Source: an uncultured Verrucomicrobiota bacterium
GTDB taxonomy: Bacteria > Verrucomicrobiota > Verrucomicrobiia > Limisphaerales > UBA9464
Direction of reading: 5' to 3'
NCBI GenBank assembly: GCA_903930165.1
Contig: CAIYXO010000960.1
Location: 1 to 11,979, forward strand
Length of the DNA stretch: 11,979 nucleotides
Below the pieces are notes generated by a model. The model did not search any database and was not told where the DNA came from. It was given only the letters and a program-made list of their open reading frames with translations. Below are positions 1 to 6,623 of this stretch, in pieces (the stretch's first letter is position 1; each line of letters begins with the position of its first letter). The position numbers were made by a program, and so were the translations under genes.

Positions 1-1
1 C

Positions 2-412
2 TCGGTGGTCCGGGTGCGCATCGACACCGGTCGCAAACACCAGATCCGGATCCATCTCGCCCACCTCGGGCATCCGGTGGTCGGGGACAAGATCTACGGT
101 CCGGACGAGCGGATCTACCTGGACTTCGTCGAGGGGCGGCTGCCCGAGGAGAACCGGCGGAGGCTTCTCCTGCCCCACCATGCGCTGCATGCCGAGCGGC
201 TCTGGTTTCCGTGGAACGGCGAGGAGCGGCTCTTCGAGGCGCCCCCCGAGGCGTGGTTCCGCGATTTCGCGCTCGGCCGTCCCGTGCCCTGGTTCGACGA
301 TCCCTACGCGCCCGACCGGCAGGCCGCCTTGTCCGCCGGGGACGGAGCGGCTACTTGGTCTTCCGTGGCGTGCCCAGGACAGGTTCCAGGAGACGGCGCT
401 CCGGGGCCTTGA
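2..412 (+). CDS. RluA-family pseudouridine synthase, C-terminal part (5' end outside window)
   Basis: The reading frame is open from the window edge, so only about the last 136 residues are present. The segment reading TGRKHQIRIHLAHLGHPVVG, followed by DKIYG (about residues 10-35 of the fragment), is the conserved C-terminal signature of RluA-type enzymes, which isomerise uridine to pseudouridine in rRNA or tRNA in the cytoplasm. The catalytic HRLD-type Asp motif would lie upstream and cannot be seen. The later HALHAERLWFPW stretch is also typical, being the strand that closes the catalytic domain. The last 20 or so codons lie inside the 3' end of the convergent TPR gene and look like low-complexity read-through (Ala/Gly/Pro-rich). 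Which of the Rlu paralogues this is, and hence the target uridine, cannot be decided from the fragment. The family call is secure. Confidence 0.9.
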   Translation, partial: SVVRVRIDTGRKHQIRIHLAHLGHPVVGDKIYGPDERIYLDFVEGRLPEENRRRLLLPHHALHAERLWFPWNGEERLFEAPPEAWFRDFALGRPVPWFDDPYAPDRQAALSAGDGAATWSSVACPGQVPGDGAPGP

Positions 413-2093
413 GGCGCGCCTTATCCAGGCCGGCGGCGATCCTCCTCGCCTCGGCCGGCTGCCGGTTGGCCTCCAGCACCGCGGCACGGACCGCCTGCCA
501 GCGGGGGGCGGCCTTCTCCCAGTCCACACCTCCCGCCTCCAGCATCGACTGCGCGCCGTCGCGATCGCCGAGCTGCAGCTTGGCCAGGGCGAGGGCGGCC
601 CGGTACCGGATCTCGGACGGGCTGCCCGCAACCAACTTCAGGAGGCTGTCGTGCGCCTCCTGGATCCGATCGTCGTGCAGCACCGCGAGGTAGTCGGATT
701 CCGCGCGGATGGACGGTTCCTCCGGGAGGATCTCCAGAAGACGCCGGTAGGCACGGCGTTCCGCGGCGTAGTCGTCGCGCTGCGCCCCGATGCGCAGCAG
801 CTGGTTGGCGGCGAAGACCGTCTGGCGCGGATTCCTCATCGAGGTGGTCCAGATCTCCATCACCAGGTTCGATTCCCCGAGCTGCTCCGCGAGGTTCGCC
901 ACCATGCGGAGCTGGTTCTGGTTGCTGACCGCGAAGATCGCCGACGACTTGAGCAGGTCGAAGGTCTGTTCGATTCGGCCGAGGTGGTTCGCATAGAGCG
1001 CGAGCGTGCACTGGCGGGTGACGAGATCGAGAGCCGGGGCATTGGTGATGCGGGCGACGACCTCGTCCCAGCGGTTGAGGTCCATCAACGCGTTGATGCC
1101 GATGATCGCCAGGGGTCCGTTGGTCTCGCTCGCAGACCGGGGCGACAGGGCCAGCACCGCGTCGTGGCGTCCCCGTGACCGCAGGTAGTTGCCGAGGACC
1201 GCAACCTCGTCTCCCTCCAGGGCCGCCGGCAGCCGACCCAGGAGGCGTTCGACGATCTCCTTCCTCCGGGTGGGTTCCGCCGATTCCCTCAGCTCGGCCG
1301 CAAGGACCAGGTCCTCCAGCGTCGCCCCGACGCGGCCTTCCAGTTCCTGTGCGAGGGTCTCCGCCTCCGAGGGTTCCAGTCCGGGGATGGAGGCCAGGGT
1401 CCGCAGGACCTGATCGTAGCCGGGCAGGCCGGGCTTCTTCAGCGCCTTCAGGACGCCGGCCGCCCGCGGACGCAGGGCCGGATCGCCGCCGTAGAGCAGT
1501 CCTTGGGCGAGGAGGAAACCCGCACGATCCTCCCCGGGCTGCAGCTTCAGGGTCGTCTCCGCCTCGACGACCAGGCGGTTCCAGTTGCCGACCAGGGCCA
1601 ACTGTTCGAGGAGGAGCATCCGGTGGACGAGGTTGGTGGGTTCCGCTTCCAGCAGACGACGGATCTCCGGCAGCGCGAGTTCCACCCGTCCGATCTGGTG
1701 GAGGTGGCGGACATAGGTGCGGCGGTCCTCGGGCGTCGCGGCGGGGTTGGACAGCAGGGTCTGCCAGTAGGTGAGGCCTTCCGGCGACTCGAGATGGGAG
1801 TGGTACCGTGCCGCGAGACGGATGGCGCCGAGGTTGGTCGGGGCGAGAAGCAGGGCGGACTGGACGACGTTCGACAGGGCCTCCCAGCGACCCTGTTCCA
1901 CGAGGCGGGTGCCTTCGTCGATGAGCGATCGGGTTCGCAGGCGGTTCGCCGCGTTGATGATGGGACGGGTGGCAAAAAGCGCCACCATGGCCACCACCAG
2001 CAGGACCAGCAGCGTGGGACCCAGCCACCGCCCGCGGTCCTGGAATACCGGCAGATCTGAGTCTTCGGGATCGGGATCGCTGCCGGATGCCAT
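351..2093 (-). CDS. Membrane-anchored TPR-like repeat protein, function unknown
   Basis: This is a 580-residue protein. It has an acidic N-terminus (SGSDPDPEDSD), then one hydrophobic segment at about residues 23-43 (WLGPTLLVLLVVAMVALFA), then a long, almost entirely helical region to the end. The helical part contains TPR-like units with the usual A/L/P spacing, for example around LLLAPTNLGAIRLAARY (about 80-98), RLLEAEPTNLVHRMLLLEQLAL (about 146-168), and a C-terminal set beginning RRLLEILPEEPS. The motifs are degenerate, so the exact repeat number is uncertain. The single segment without an obvious cleavage site suggests an anchor with one large soluble repeat domain, probably a protein-interaction scaffold. 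The topology is not clear from flanking charge. The ATG at 2091-2093 precedes the membrane segment in the normal way, but no clear Shine-Dalgarno is visible. The stop codon lies 62 nt inside the convergent pseudouridine synthase gene. It is transcribed divergently from tRNA-Ala. No enzymatic motif is seen. Confidence 0.85.
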   Translation of the reverse strand: MASGSDPDPEDSDLPVFQDRGRWLGPTLLVLLVVAMVALFATRPIINAANRLRTRSLIDEGTRLVEQGRWEALSNVVQSALLLAPTNLGAIRLAARYHSHLESPEGLTYWQTLLSNPAATPEDRRTYVRHLHQIGRVELALPEIRRLLEAEPTNLVHRMLLLEQLALVGNWNRLVVEAETTLKLQPGEDRAGFLLAQGLLYGGDPALRPRAAGVLKALKKPGLPGYDQVLRTLASIPGLEPSEAETLAQELEGRVGATLEDLVLAAELRESAEPTRRKEIVERLLGRLPAALEGDEVAVLGNYLRSRGRHDAVLALSPRSASETNGPLAIIGINALMDLNRWDEVVARITNAPALDLVTRQCTLALYANHLGRIEQTFDLLKSSAIFAVSNQNQLRMVANLAEQLGESNLVMEIWTTSMRNPRQTVFAANQLLRIGAQRDDYAAERRAYRRLLEILPEEPSIRAESDYLAVLHDDRIQEAHDSLLKLVAGSPSEIRYRAALALAKLQLGDRDGAQSMLEAGGVDWEKAAPRWQAVRAAVLEANRQPAEARRIAAGLDKARLKAPERRLLEPVLGTPRKTK

Positions 2094-2190
2094 GTGTCCA
2101 GCAAACGGAGGGAACGGGGCCTTGGCAAACGCGAAACCCGTTCTTGCCAGCCGACCGCCGACCCGGCCAAAGTTTCCGCCGTCTTGGAAC

Positions 2191-2266
2191 GGGGTCGTAG
2201 CTCAGTTGGTAGAGCGTCTCGTTCGCAATGAGAAGGTCAGGGGTTCGAATCCCCTCGGCTCCACCA
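2191..2266 (+). tRNA. tRNA-Ala, anticodon CGC, CCA encoded
   Basis: A complete 76-nt cloverleaf can be folded by hand. The acceptor stem is GGGGTCG (2191-2197) with CGGCTCC (2256-2262). The D arm is GCTC/GAGC around AGTTGGTA. The anticodon stem is TCTCG/TGAGA with loop TTCGCAA (2222-2228), placing CGC at 2224-2226. The variable loop is AGGTC, and the T arm AGGGG/CCCCT carries TTCGAAT. The discriminator base is A at 2263, and CCA (2264-2266) is encoded. The third acceptor pair is G-U (G at 2193, T at 2260), the classic alanine identity element, which confirms the CGC reading. It reads GCG codons. The 97 bp on its left (2094-2190) separate it from the divergent TPR gene. The 226 bp on its right (2267-2492) contain only a C7 run (2281-2287) and one promoter-like site. 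Confidence 0.96.
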
Positions 2267-2409
2267 GGTCCAAGGCTTCTCCCCCCCGTCGGCTTTCATC
2301 CCCGCGCCCAAGCCCCGGTTCACCGTCCTTCGTGCGTCCACCGGATCGTCACTTGCCTTGCAATGCCGGGATTGTGCCGACTTTCCGTCGCCGGATGGCA
2401 AACTCCCCG

Positions 2410-2438
2410 TTGAAACGGTGTGCCGGCGTTCCTAGCCT
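2410..2438 (+). promoter_or_regulatory. Putative promoter of the solute-binding lipoprotein gene
   Basis: TTGAAA (2410-2415), a 17-nt spacer and TAGCCT (2433-2438) fit a sigma-70-like layout, with the -10 box ending 54 nt before the ATG at 2493. The -35 box matches TTGACA at five of six positions. The -10 box is poor against TATAAT but shares its TAGCnT form with candidate sites at 8588-8593 and 11004-11009. This is inferred from pattern only. Confidence 0.35.
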
Positions 2439-2492
2439 GAAGCCCGAGTCCGTCCGACCGCCGCTTCCGCTTTTCCGATCCCACCGTCTCCG

Positions 2493-3647
2493 ATGAATCC
2501 GACCACCACCCGCCGAGCCTTCATCGCCGCCGCCTCCGTCGCCGCCACGGCCGCCCTCGTGGGCTGCAAGCCCGAGGCGGCCGCGGGCAACACCATCAAG
2601 GTCGGCGAATACGCCTCGCTGTCCGGCACCGAGGCCACCTTCGGACAGTCCTCCCACGAGGGCACCCTGCTCGCCATCGAGGAGCTGAACAAGGCGGGTG
2701 GAGTGCTCGGGAAGCAATTCGAGCTCGTGCACGAGGACAACCGCTCCACCGCCGGCGAGTCGGTCACCATCGTGAAGAAGTTCATCAGCCGCGACGGCGT
2801 GGTCGCCGTGCTCGGCGAGGTGGCCTCCGGCCGGTCACTTGAGGCCGGGCCCGTGTGCCAGGCGGCGGGCATCCCGATGATCTCCCCCTCGTCCACCAAC
2901 CCCAAGGTGACCGAGGTCGGCGACTGCGTGTTCCGCGTGTGCTTCACCGACCCCTTCCAGGGACGCCTCATCGCGGAGTTCGCCCGGAAGACGCTGAACC
3001 TGAAGCGGGTCGCGGTGTTCTCGGACGTCTCCTCGGCCTACGGCGACGGTCTCCGGCAGTATTTCAGCGACGCCTTCAAGGCGGGCGGCGGGGAGATCGT
3101 GGTCGAGCAGAAGTACTCGTCGAAGGACAAGGACTTCAAGGCCCAGCTCACCGCGATCAAGGCGGCGAACCCCGAGGGAATCTGCGTTCCGGGCTACTAC
3201 AACGAGGTGGGCCTGATCGTGAAGCAGGCCCGCGAGCTGGGGGTCATGGTCCCGATCTTCGGTGGCGACGGATGGGAGGCCCCGGAGCTGATCCAGATCG
3301 CGGGAGCGGACGCCCTGAAGAACACCTACTACACGACGCATTTCTCGCCCATCCAGGACACCCCGGAGGCCAAGAAGTTCGTGGCCGCGTACAAGGCGCG
3401 ATTCAACGGGAAGGTTCCCGACGCGATGGCCGCGCTCGGCTACGATTCGGCGCTGGTCCTGGCGGACGCCATCAAGCGGGCCGGCACCGCCGAGCCCGCC
3501 AAGATCAAGGCGGCCCTGTCCACCACCGACATGGTCGGCGCCACCGGCCGCACCCGCATCGACGCCAAGCGCGACGCTCCGAAGGCGGCGGTGATCATCA
3601 CGGTCGAGAACGGCGAGTTCAAATTCCTCCGCACCGTCGAGCCCTGA
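2493..3647 (+). CDS. Branched-chain amino-acid-type ABC transporter substrate-binding lipoprotein (LivJ/LivK-like)
   Basis: This 384-residue protein begins with a twin-arginine lipoprotein signal: TTRRAFIAAAS has the RR pair at residues 7-8, and the lipobox ALVGC puts the lipidated cysteine at residue 25. It would therefore be exported folded and tethered to a membrane. The mature part is a type I periplasmic-binding fold, with the start IKVGEYASLSGTEATFGQSS, the EDNRSTAGESV segment, ISPSSTNP, an SSAYGDG hinge region, KDFKAQL, GYYNEVG, GGDGWEAPEL and finally the PDAMAALGYDSALVLADAI helix. All are typical of Leu/Ile/Val-binding proteins. The family also binds amides, urea and aromatic acids, so the ligand is unknown. 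No permease or ATPase gene is adjacent: the next gene is a sulfatase 93 nt downstream, and a strong hairpin follows the stop. The ATG at 2493 directly precedes the RR signal, although no Shine-Dalgarno is obvious. Length is normal for the family. Confidence 0.93.
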   Translation: MNPTTTRRAFIAAASVAATAALVGCKPEAAAGNTIKVGEYASLSGTEATFGQSSHEGTLLAIEELNKAGGVLGKQFELVHEDNRSTAGESVTIVKKFISRDGVVAVLGEVASGRSLEAGPVCQAAGIPMISPSSTNPKVTEVGDCVFRVCFTDPFQGRLIAEFARKTLNLKRVAVFSDVSSAYGDGLRQYFSDAFKAGGGEIVVEQKYSSKDKDFKAQLTAIKAANPEGICVPGYYNEVGLIVKQARELGVMVPIFGGDGWEAPELIQIAGADALKNTYYTTHFSPIQDTPEAKKFVAAYKARFNGKVPDAMAALGYDSALVLADAIKRAGTAEPAKIKAALSTTDMVGATGRTRIDAKRDAPKAAVIITVENGEFKFLRTVEP

Positions 3648-3654
3648 TCCGGGG

Positions 3655-3678
3655 CGCCGCCTTCGTTTGAAGGCGGCG
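3655..3678 (+). terminator. Hairpin after the solute-binding lipoprotein gene, probable transcription terminator
   Basis: There is a perfect 10-bp stem, CGCCGCCTTC (3655-3664) with GAAGGCGGCG (3669-3678), around a GTTT loop. It lies 7 nt after the stop codon at 3647. No T-run follows, so it would be an atypical intrinsic terminator or an mRNA 3'-end stabiliser. Its position between two same-strand genes suggests that the sulfatase gene at 3741 is not simply co-transcribed. Confidence 0.55.
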
Positions 3679-3740
3679 ACGCCGGGGGCGGTTCCCGTCT
3701 CCCGGCTTCCACCCGGGGCCTCCGCGGCACAGGCTGCGGC

Positions 3741-6506
3741 ATGATCCGTTCGCAAGCCCCGGGATGTCCCGACCGGACCGCCTCCGCCCTCGCGGCGGCG
3801 GTCCGTCGGTTGGCCGCGTTGATCCCCGTCCTCCTCCTCGTGACCGCCGTCGGGTCGTTCCGCGCCGGAGCCCAGGGGCAAAGGCCGAACGTCGTGGTCA
3901 TCCTTGCCGACGACCTCGGCGCCCACGACCCCGGCTTCGGTGGGAGCCGCTTCCACGAGACGCCGAACCTCGACCGGCTGGCCCGGGAAGGCGTGCGGTT
4001 CACCCAGGCCTATTCGGCGTGCACGGTCTGTTCGCCGACGCGCGCGGCACTGATGACCGGCAAGGCCCCGGCGCGGTTGAAGATCACCGACTGGATCGCG
4101 GGACACGCGCGTCCGAAGGCCAAGCTCTCGCCACCCGCGGACTGGGTGAAGGCGTTGCCGCTGTCCGAGACCACCCTGGCCGAGCGCGCCCGTTCCAACG
4201 GCCTGGCGACGCTCCACATCGGCAAGTGGCACCTGGGCGGAGAAGGCTTCGGTCCGCTCGAGCAGGGCTTCGACGCCAATCTCGGCGGCGACCACCGCGG
4301 CCAGCCGCCCTCGTACTTCGTCCCCTATGGGCTTCCCCAGCTGAAGGACGGACCGAAGGAGGAATACCTCACCGACCGGGAGGGACGTGAGGCCGCCGCG
4401 TTCATCCGGGCCCGGGCCGGGAAGCCGTTCTTCCTGAACGTGGCCTTCCACGGCGTGCACACGCCGCTGCAGGCGCCGGAGAAGCTGGTCCGGAAGTACC
4501 GCCGCAAGGCCGCAAAGCTGGGAGGCGCCCAGACCAACGCCGTCTACGCCGCCATGCTCGAGAGCCTGGACACCGCCGTCGGACGCATTCTCAAGGCGCT
4601 CGAGGAGACCGGCCAGGCCGGCAACACGCTGGTGGTCTTCACCTCCGACAACGGCGGACTGGTGCTCGGCGCCGAACCGCCCACCTCCAACGCCCCGCTC
4701 CGTTCCGGCAAGGGTTCCCCTTACGAAGGCGGCGTGCGCGTACCTCTCCTGATCCGTTGGCCCGGCGTCGCCACCGCCGGGACGGTCTGCGCCGAGCCGG
4801 TCGTCACCATGGATGTCGCCGCCACCGTCGCCGCCGCCCTCGGAAGCCCGCTTCCTCCCGCGACGTCCGACGGCCTCGACCTTTCCCCGTTGCTCCGGCA
4901 GACCACCGCCACCCTGCCCCGGCCCGGGATCTTCTGGCACTACCCGCACTACCATCCGGGCGGCGCCACTCCCTACGCCGCCGTCCGGTCCGGCGACTGG
5001 AAGCTCATCCAGTACTACGAGGACGGACACCACGAGCTGTTCCAGCTGTCCAAGGATCCGGGCGAGAGGATCAACCTCACGACCCTGCAGCCGGAGAAGA
5101 CGCTGGAGCTGGCGCGACTCCTCTTCGACTGGCAGGGACGCGTCGGGGCCCAGTGGCCGTTGGCGAATCCGGACCACGTCCCGGATCCGGCGCACCATGC
5201 GGACAACACGGACATCCTTCTCCATTCCCGCACCGCACAGGTCCACGGAAGCGTCCTGCGCTACGAGCCGATGCCCTTCAAGGATACCCTCGGCTGGTGG
5301 GCTCGCGTCGAGGACTGGGCGGACTGGAAGATCGAGCTGATCGCCGCGGGGCTCTACGAGATCGAGCTCACCCAGGGCTGTGGACGCGGCAGCGGCGGTG
5401 CCGAGGTCGATCTGGTGATCAACGGCCGCACGATCCCGTTCGTCGTCGAGGAGACCGGCCACTTCCAGAACTTCATCGTTCGCCGCCTCGGACAGGTCGA
5501 CCTGGTGAAGGGCCGCAACACGATCGAGGTGAAGCCCCGGACCAAGCCCGGGGGCGCGGTGATGGATCTCCGGCAGATCCGGTTGGTTCCCGCCGACTTC
5601 GGGCGGCGACTGACCGAGGCCGGCCGCGACGTGCTCCATGCCAAGCGGATCGCGGTGCTCGGCGACAGCATCACCTACGGCGGCGAATGGCTCGAGCTGG
5701 CCGAGGCCGTGGTGCGCCGCCACCACAACGTCCGCTGCCCGCGATTCTTCAACCTCGGCCTGCCGAGCGAGACCGTCTCCGGGCTGTCCGAGGAAGGCCA
5801 TGCCGGCGGCGCCTTTCCGCGGCCCGACCTGAATGAACGCCTCCAGCGGGTGCTCGAGAAGGTCCGTCCGGACCTCATCATCGCCTGCTACGGCATGAAC
5901 GACGGCATCTACTTCCCGCTGTCCGAGGAACGCTTCGCGAAGTTCCGAGACGGCATGCGACGCCTCCACGAGACGGCGGCCAAGGCCGGGGTCCGGGTCA
6001 TCCACCTGACACCCCCCGTCTTCGATCCGGTGCCGCTTGCCGGAAAGACGCTCCCCGCGGGACTCGACCGCTATCCGCAGCCGTTCGAAGGCTACGACAC
6101 GGTGCTCGCCGCCTATGGCGACTGGCTGCTCTCGCAGAGGAAGGTCGGATGGGAGGTCGTGGACCTCCACGGTCCGATGCGCCGTTTCCTCGACGAGGCG
6201 CGTCGTGCGGACCCGGCATTCCGCCTGTCCGGCGACGGCGTGCACGCCAACGGCCAGGGCCACTGGCTCATGGCGCGGGAGTTCGTGAGGAGCCTGGGCT
6301 TCGCGGAAACGGAGGACCTCGGACCGCTTCCAGGGCCTGGACTTTCCGAATCCGGTCCGCTGAAGCAGATCCGTGAGCTGCAGCGCCTGGAGAAGGACGC
6401 TTGGCTCACCCATGTCGGGCACAAGCGTCCCGGAATGTCGGCCGGCCGGCCGATGGCGGAGGTCGAGATGGAGGCCCAGAAGATCCGGTCGGCCTTGGCC
6501 CGCTGA
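3741..6506 (+). CDS. Secreted sulfatase / beta-sandwich / SGNH-hydrolase fusion protein
   Basis: This 921-residue protein has three parts. (1) A signal peptide, with a hydrophobic core at about residues 24-40 ending near RAGAQ. (2) A sulfatase of the arylsulfatase A type at about residues 52-478, with the metal-binding Asp pair ADD at 57-58, the formylglycine motif CSPTR at 97-101 (Cys97 would be converted), HIGKWH with Lys162 and His164, and TSDNGG with Asp303 and Asn304. (3) A beta-rich segment at about 488-620 (GLYEIELTQGCGRGSGGAEV and VKGRNTIEVKP), like the sandwich domains that end many PVC sulfatases. An SGNH/GDSL esterase follows at about 636-855: GDSIT with Ser643, Gly673 in NLGLPSE, GMND with Asn720, and DGVH with Asp832 and His835, so the catalytic set is complete. 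The tail (WLTHVGHKRPGM) is seen after other PVC SGNH enzymes. The prediction is hydrolysis of sulfate esters and of acyl (probably acetyl) esters, most likely on one sulfated polysaccharide. The substrate is not identifiable. Maturation needs a formylglycine-generating or anaerobic sulfatase-maturing enzyme, not found here. No clear Shine-Dalgarno precedes the ATG. Confidence 0.93.
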   Translation: MIRSQAPGCPDRTASALAAAVRRLAALIPVLLLVTAVGSFRAGAQGQRPNVVVILADDLGAHDPGFGGSRFHETPNLDRLAREGVRFTQAYSACTVCSPTRAALMTGKAPARLKITDWIAGHARPKAKLSPPADWVKALPLSETTLAERARSNGLATLHIGKWHLGGEGFGPLEQGFDANLGGDHRGQPPSYFVPYGLPQLKDGPKEEYLTDREGREAAAFIRARAGKPFFLNVAFHGVHTPLQAPEKLVRKYRRKAAKLGGAQTNAVYAAMLESLDTAVGRILKALEETGQAGNTLVVFTSDNGGLVLGAEPPTSNAPLRSGKGSPYEGGVRVPLLIRWPGVATAGTVCAEPVVTMDVAATVAAALGSPLPPATSDGLDLSPLLRQTTATLPRPGIFWHYPHYHPGGATPYAAVRSGDWKLIQYYEDGHHELFQLSKDPGERINLTTLQPEKTLELARLLFDWQGRVGAQWPLANPDHVPDPAHHADNTDILLHSRTAQVHGSVLRYEPMPFKDTLGWWARVEDWADWKIELIAAGLYEIELTQGCGRGSGGAEVDLVINGRTIPFVVEETGHFQNFIVRRLGQVDLVKGRNTIEVKPRTKPGGAVMDLRQIRLVPADFGRRLTEAGRDVLHAKRIAVLGDSITYGGEWLELAEAVVRRHHNVRCPRFFNLGLPSETVSGLSEEGHAGGAFPRPDLNERLQRVLEKVRPDLIIACYGMNDGIYFPLSEERFAKFRDGMRRLHETAAKAGVRVIHLTPPVFDPVPLAGKTLPAGLDRYPQPFEGYDTVLAAYGDWLLSQRKVGWEVVDLHGPMRRFLDEARRADPAFRLSGDGVHANGQGHWLMAREFVRSLGFAETEDLGPLPGPGLSESGPLKQIRELQRLEKDAWLTHVGHKRPGMSAGRPMAEVEMEAQKIRSALAR

Positions 6507-6532
6507 AGCCGGGACCGGTCGAATCGCGGCGG

Positions 6533-6591
6533 TTCCTGGAAAACAGGAAGCCCGCGCGGGGAATCGTCGAAACGATGTCCCCCGCGCGGGC
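6533..6591. terminator. Two adjacent hairpins between convergent genes, likely bidirectional terminator
   Basis: Hairpin A (6533-6549) pairs TTCCTG with CAGGAA around GAAAA. Hairpin B (6550-6591) begins at the next base, with a perfect 12-bp stem GCCCGCGCGGGG / CCCCGCGCGGGC and an inner ATCGT-CGAA-ACGAT stem-loop. They lie between the stop of the sulfatase fusion (6506) and the stop of the minus-strand gene (6624). Read on the minus strand, hairpin B is followed by a partly U-rich stretch (TTCCTGTTTTCC), so termination of the minus-strand gene is the better supported role. Confidence 0.7.
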
Positions 6592-6623
6592 CGGTCCGTG
6601 CGATGCGGAACGGGTGCGCCGTT

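Noticed and set aside
421..2028. Second long minus-strand frame (535 codons) inside the TPR-like gene
   Set aside because: It is an Arg/Gly/Pro-rich frame-shifted shadow of the TPR-like gene with no membrane segment or repeat structure.
2191..2266. tRNA-Ala as an integration (att) site of a mobile element
   Set aside because: No second copy of the tRNA 3' end and no integrase gene is seen in the window.
4757..5836. Plus-strand frame of 359 codons overlapping the sulfatase fusion
   Set aside because: It is an Arg/Pro/Gly-rich out-of-frame shadow of the fusion gene, without recognisable domains.
2835..6422. Open frame of 1195 codons on the minus strand, antisense to the binding lipoprotein and the sulfatase fusion
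   Set aside because: It spans two well-supported genes and their intergenic hairpin. It is His/Arg/Gly/Val-rich without domain motifs, signal peptide or fold, which is the expected shadow of GC-rich codon use on the opposite strand.
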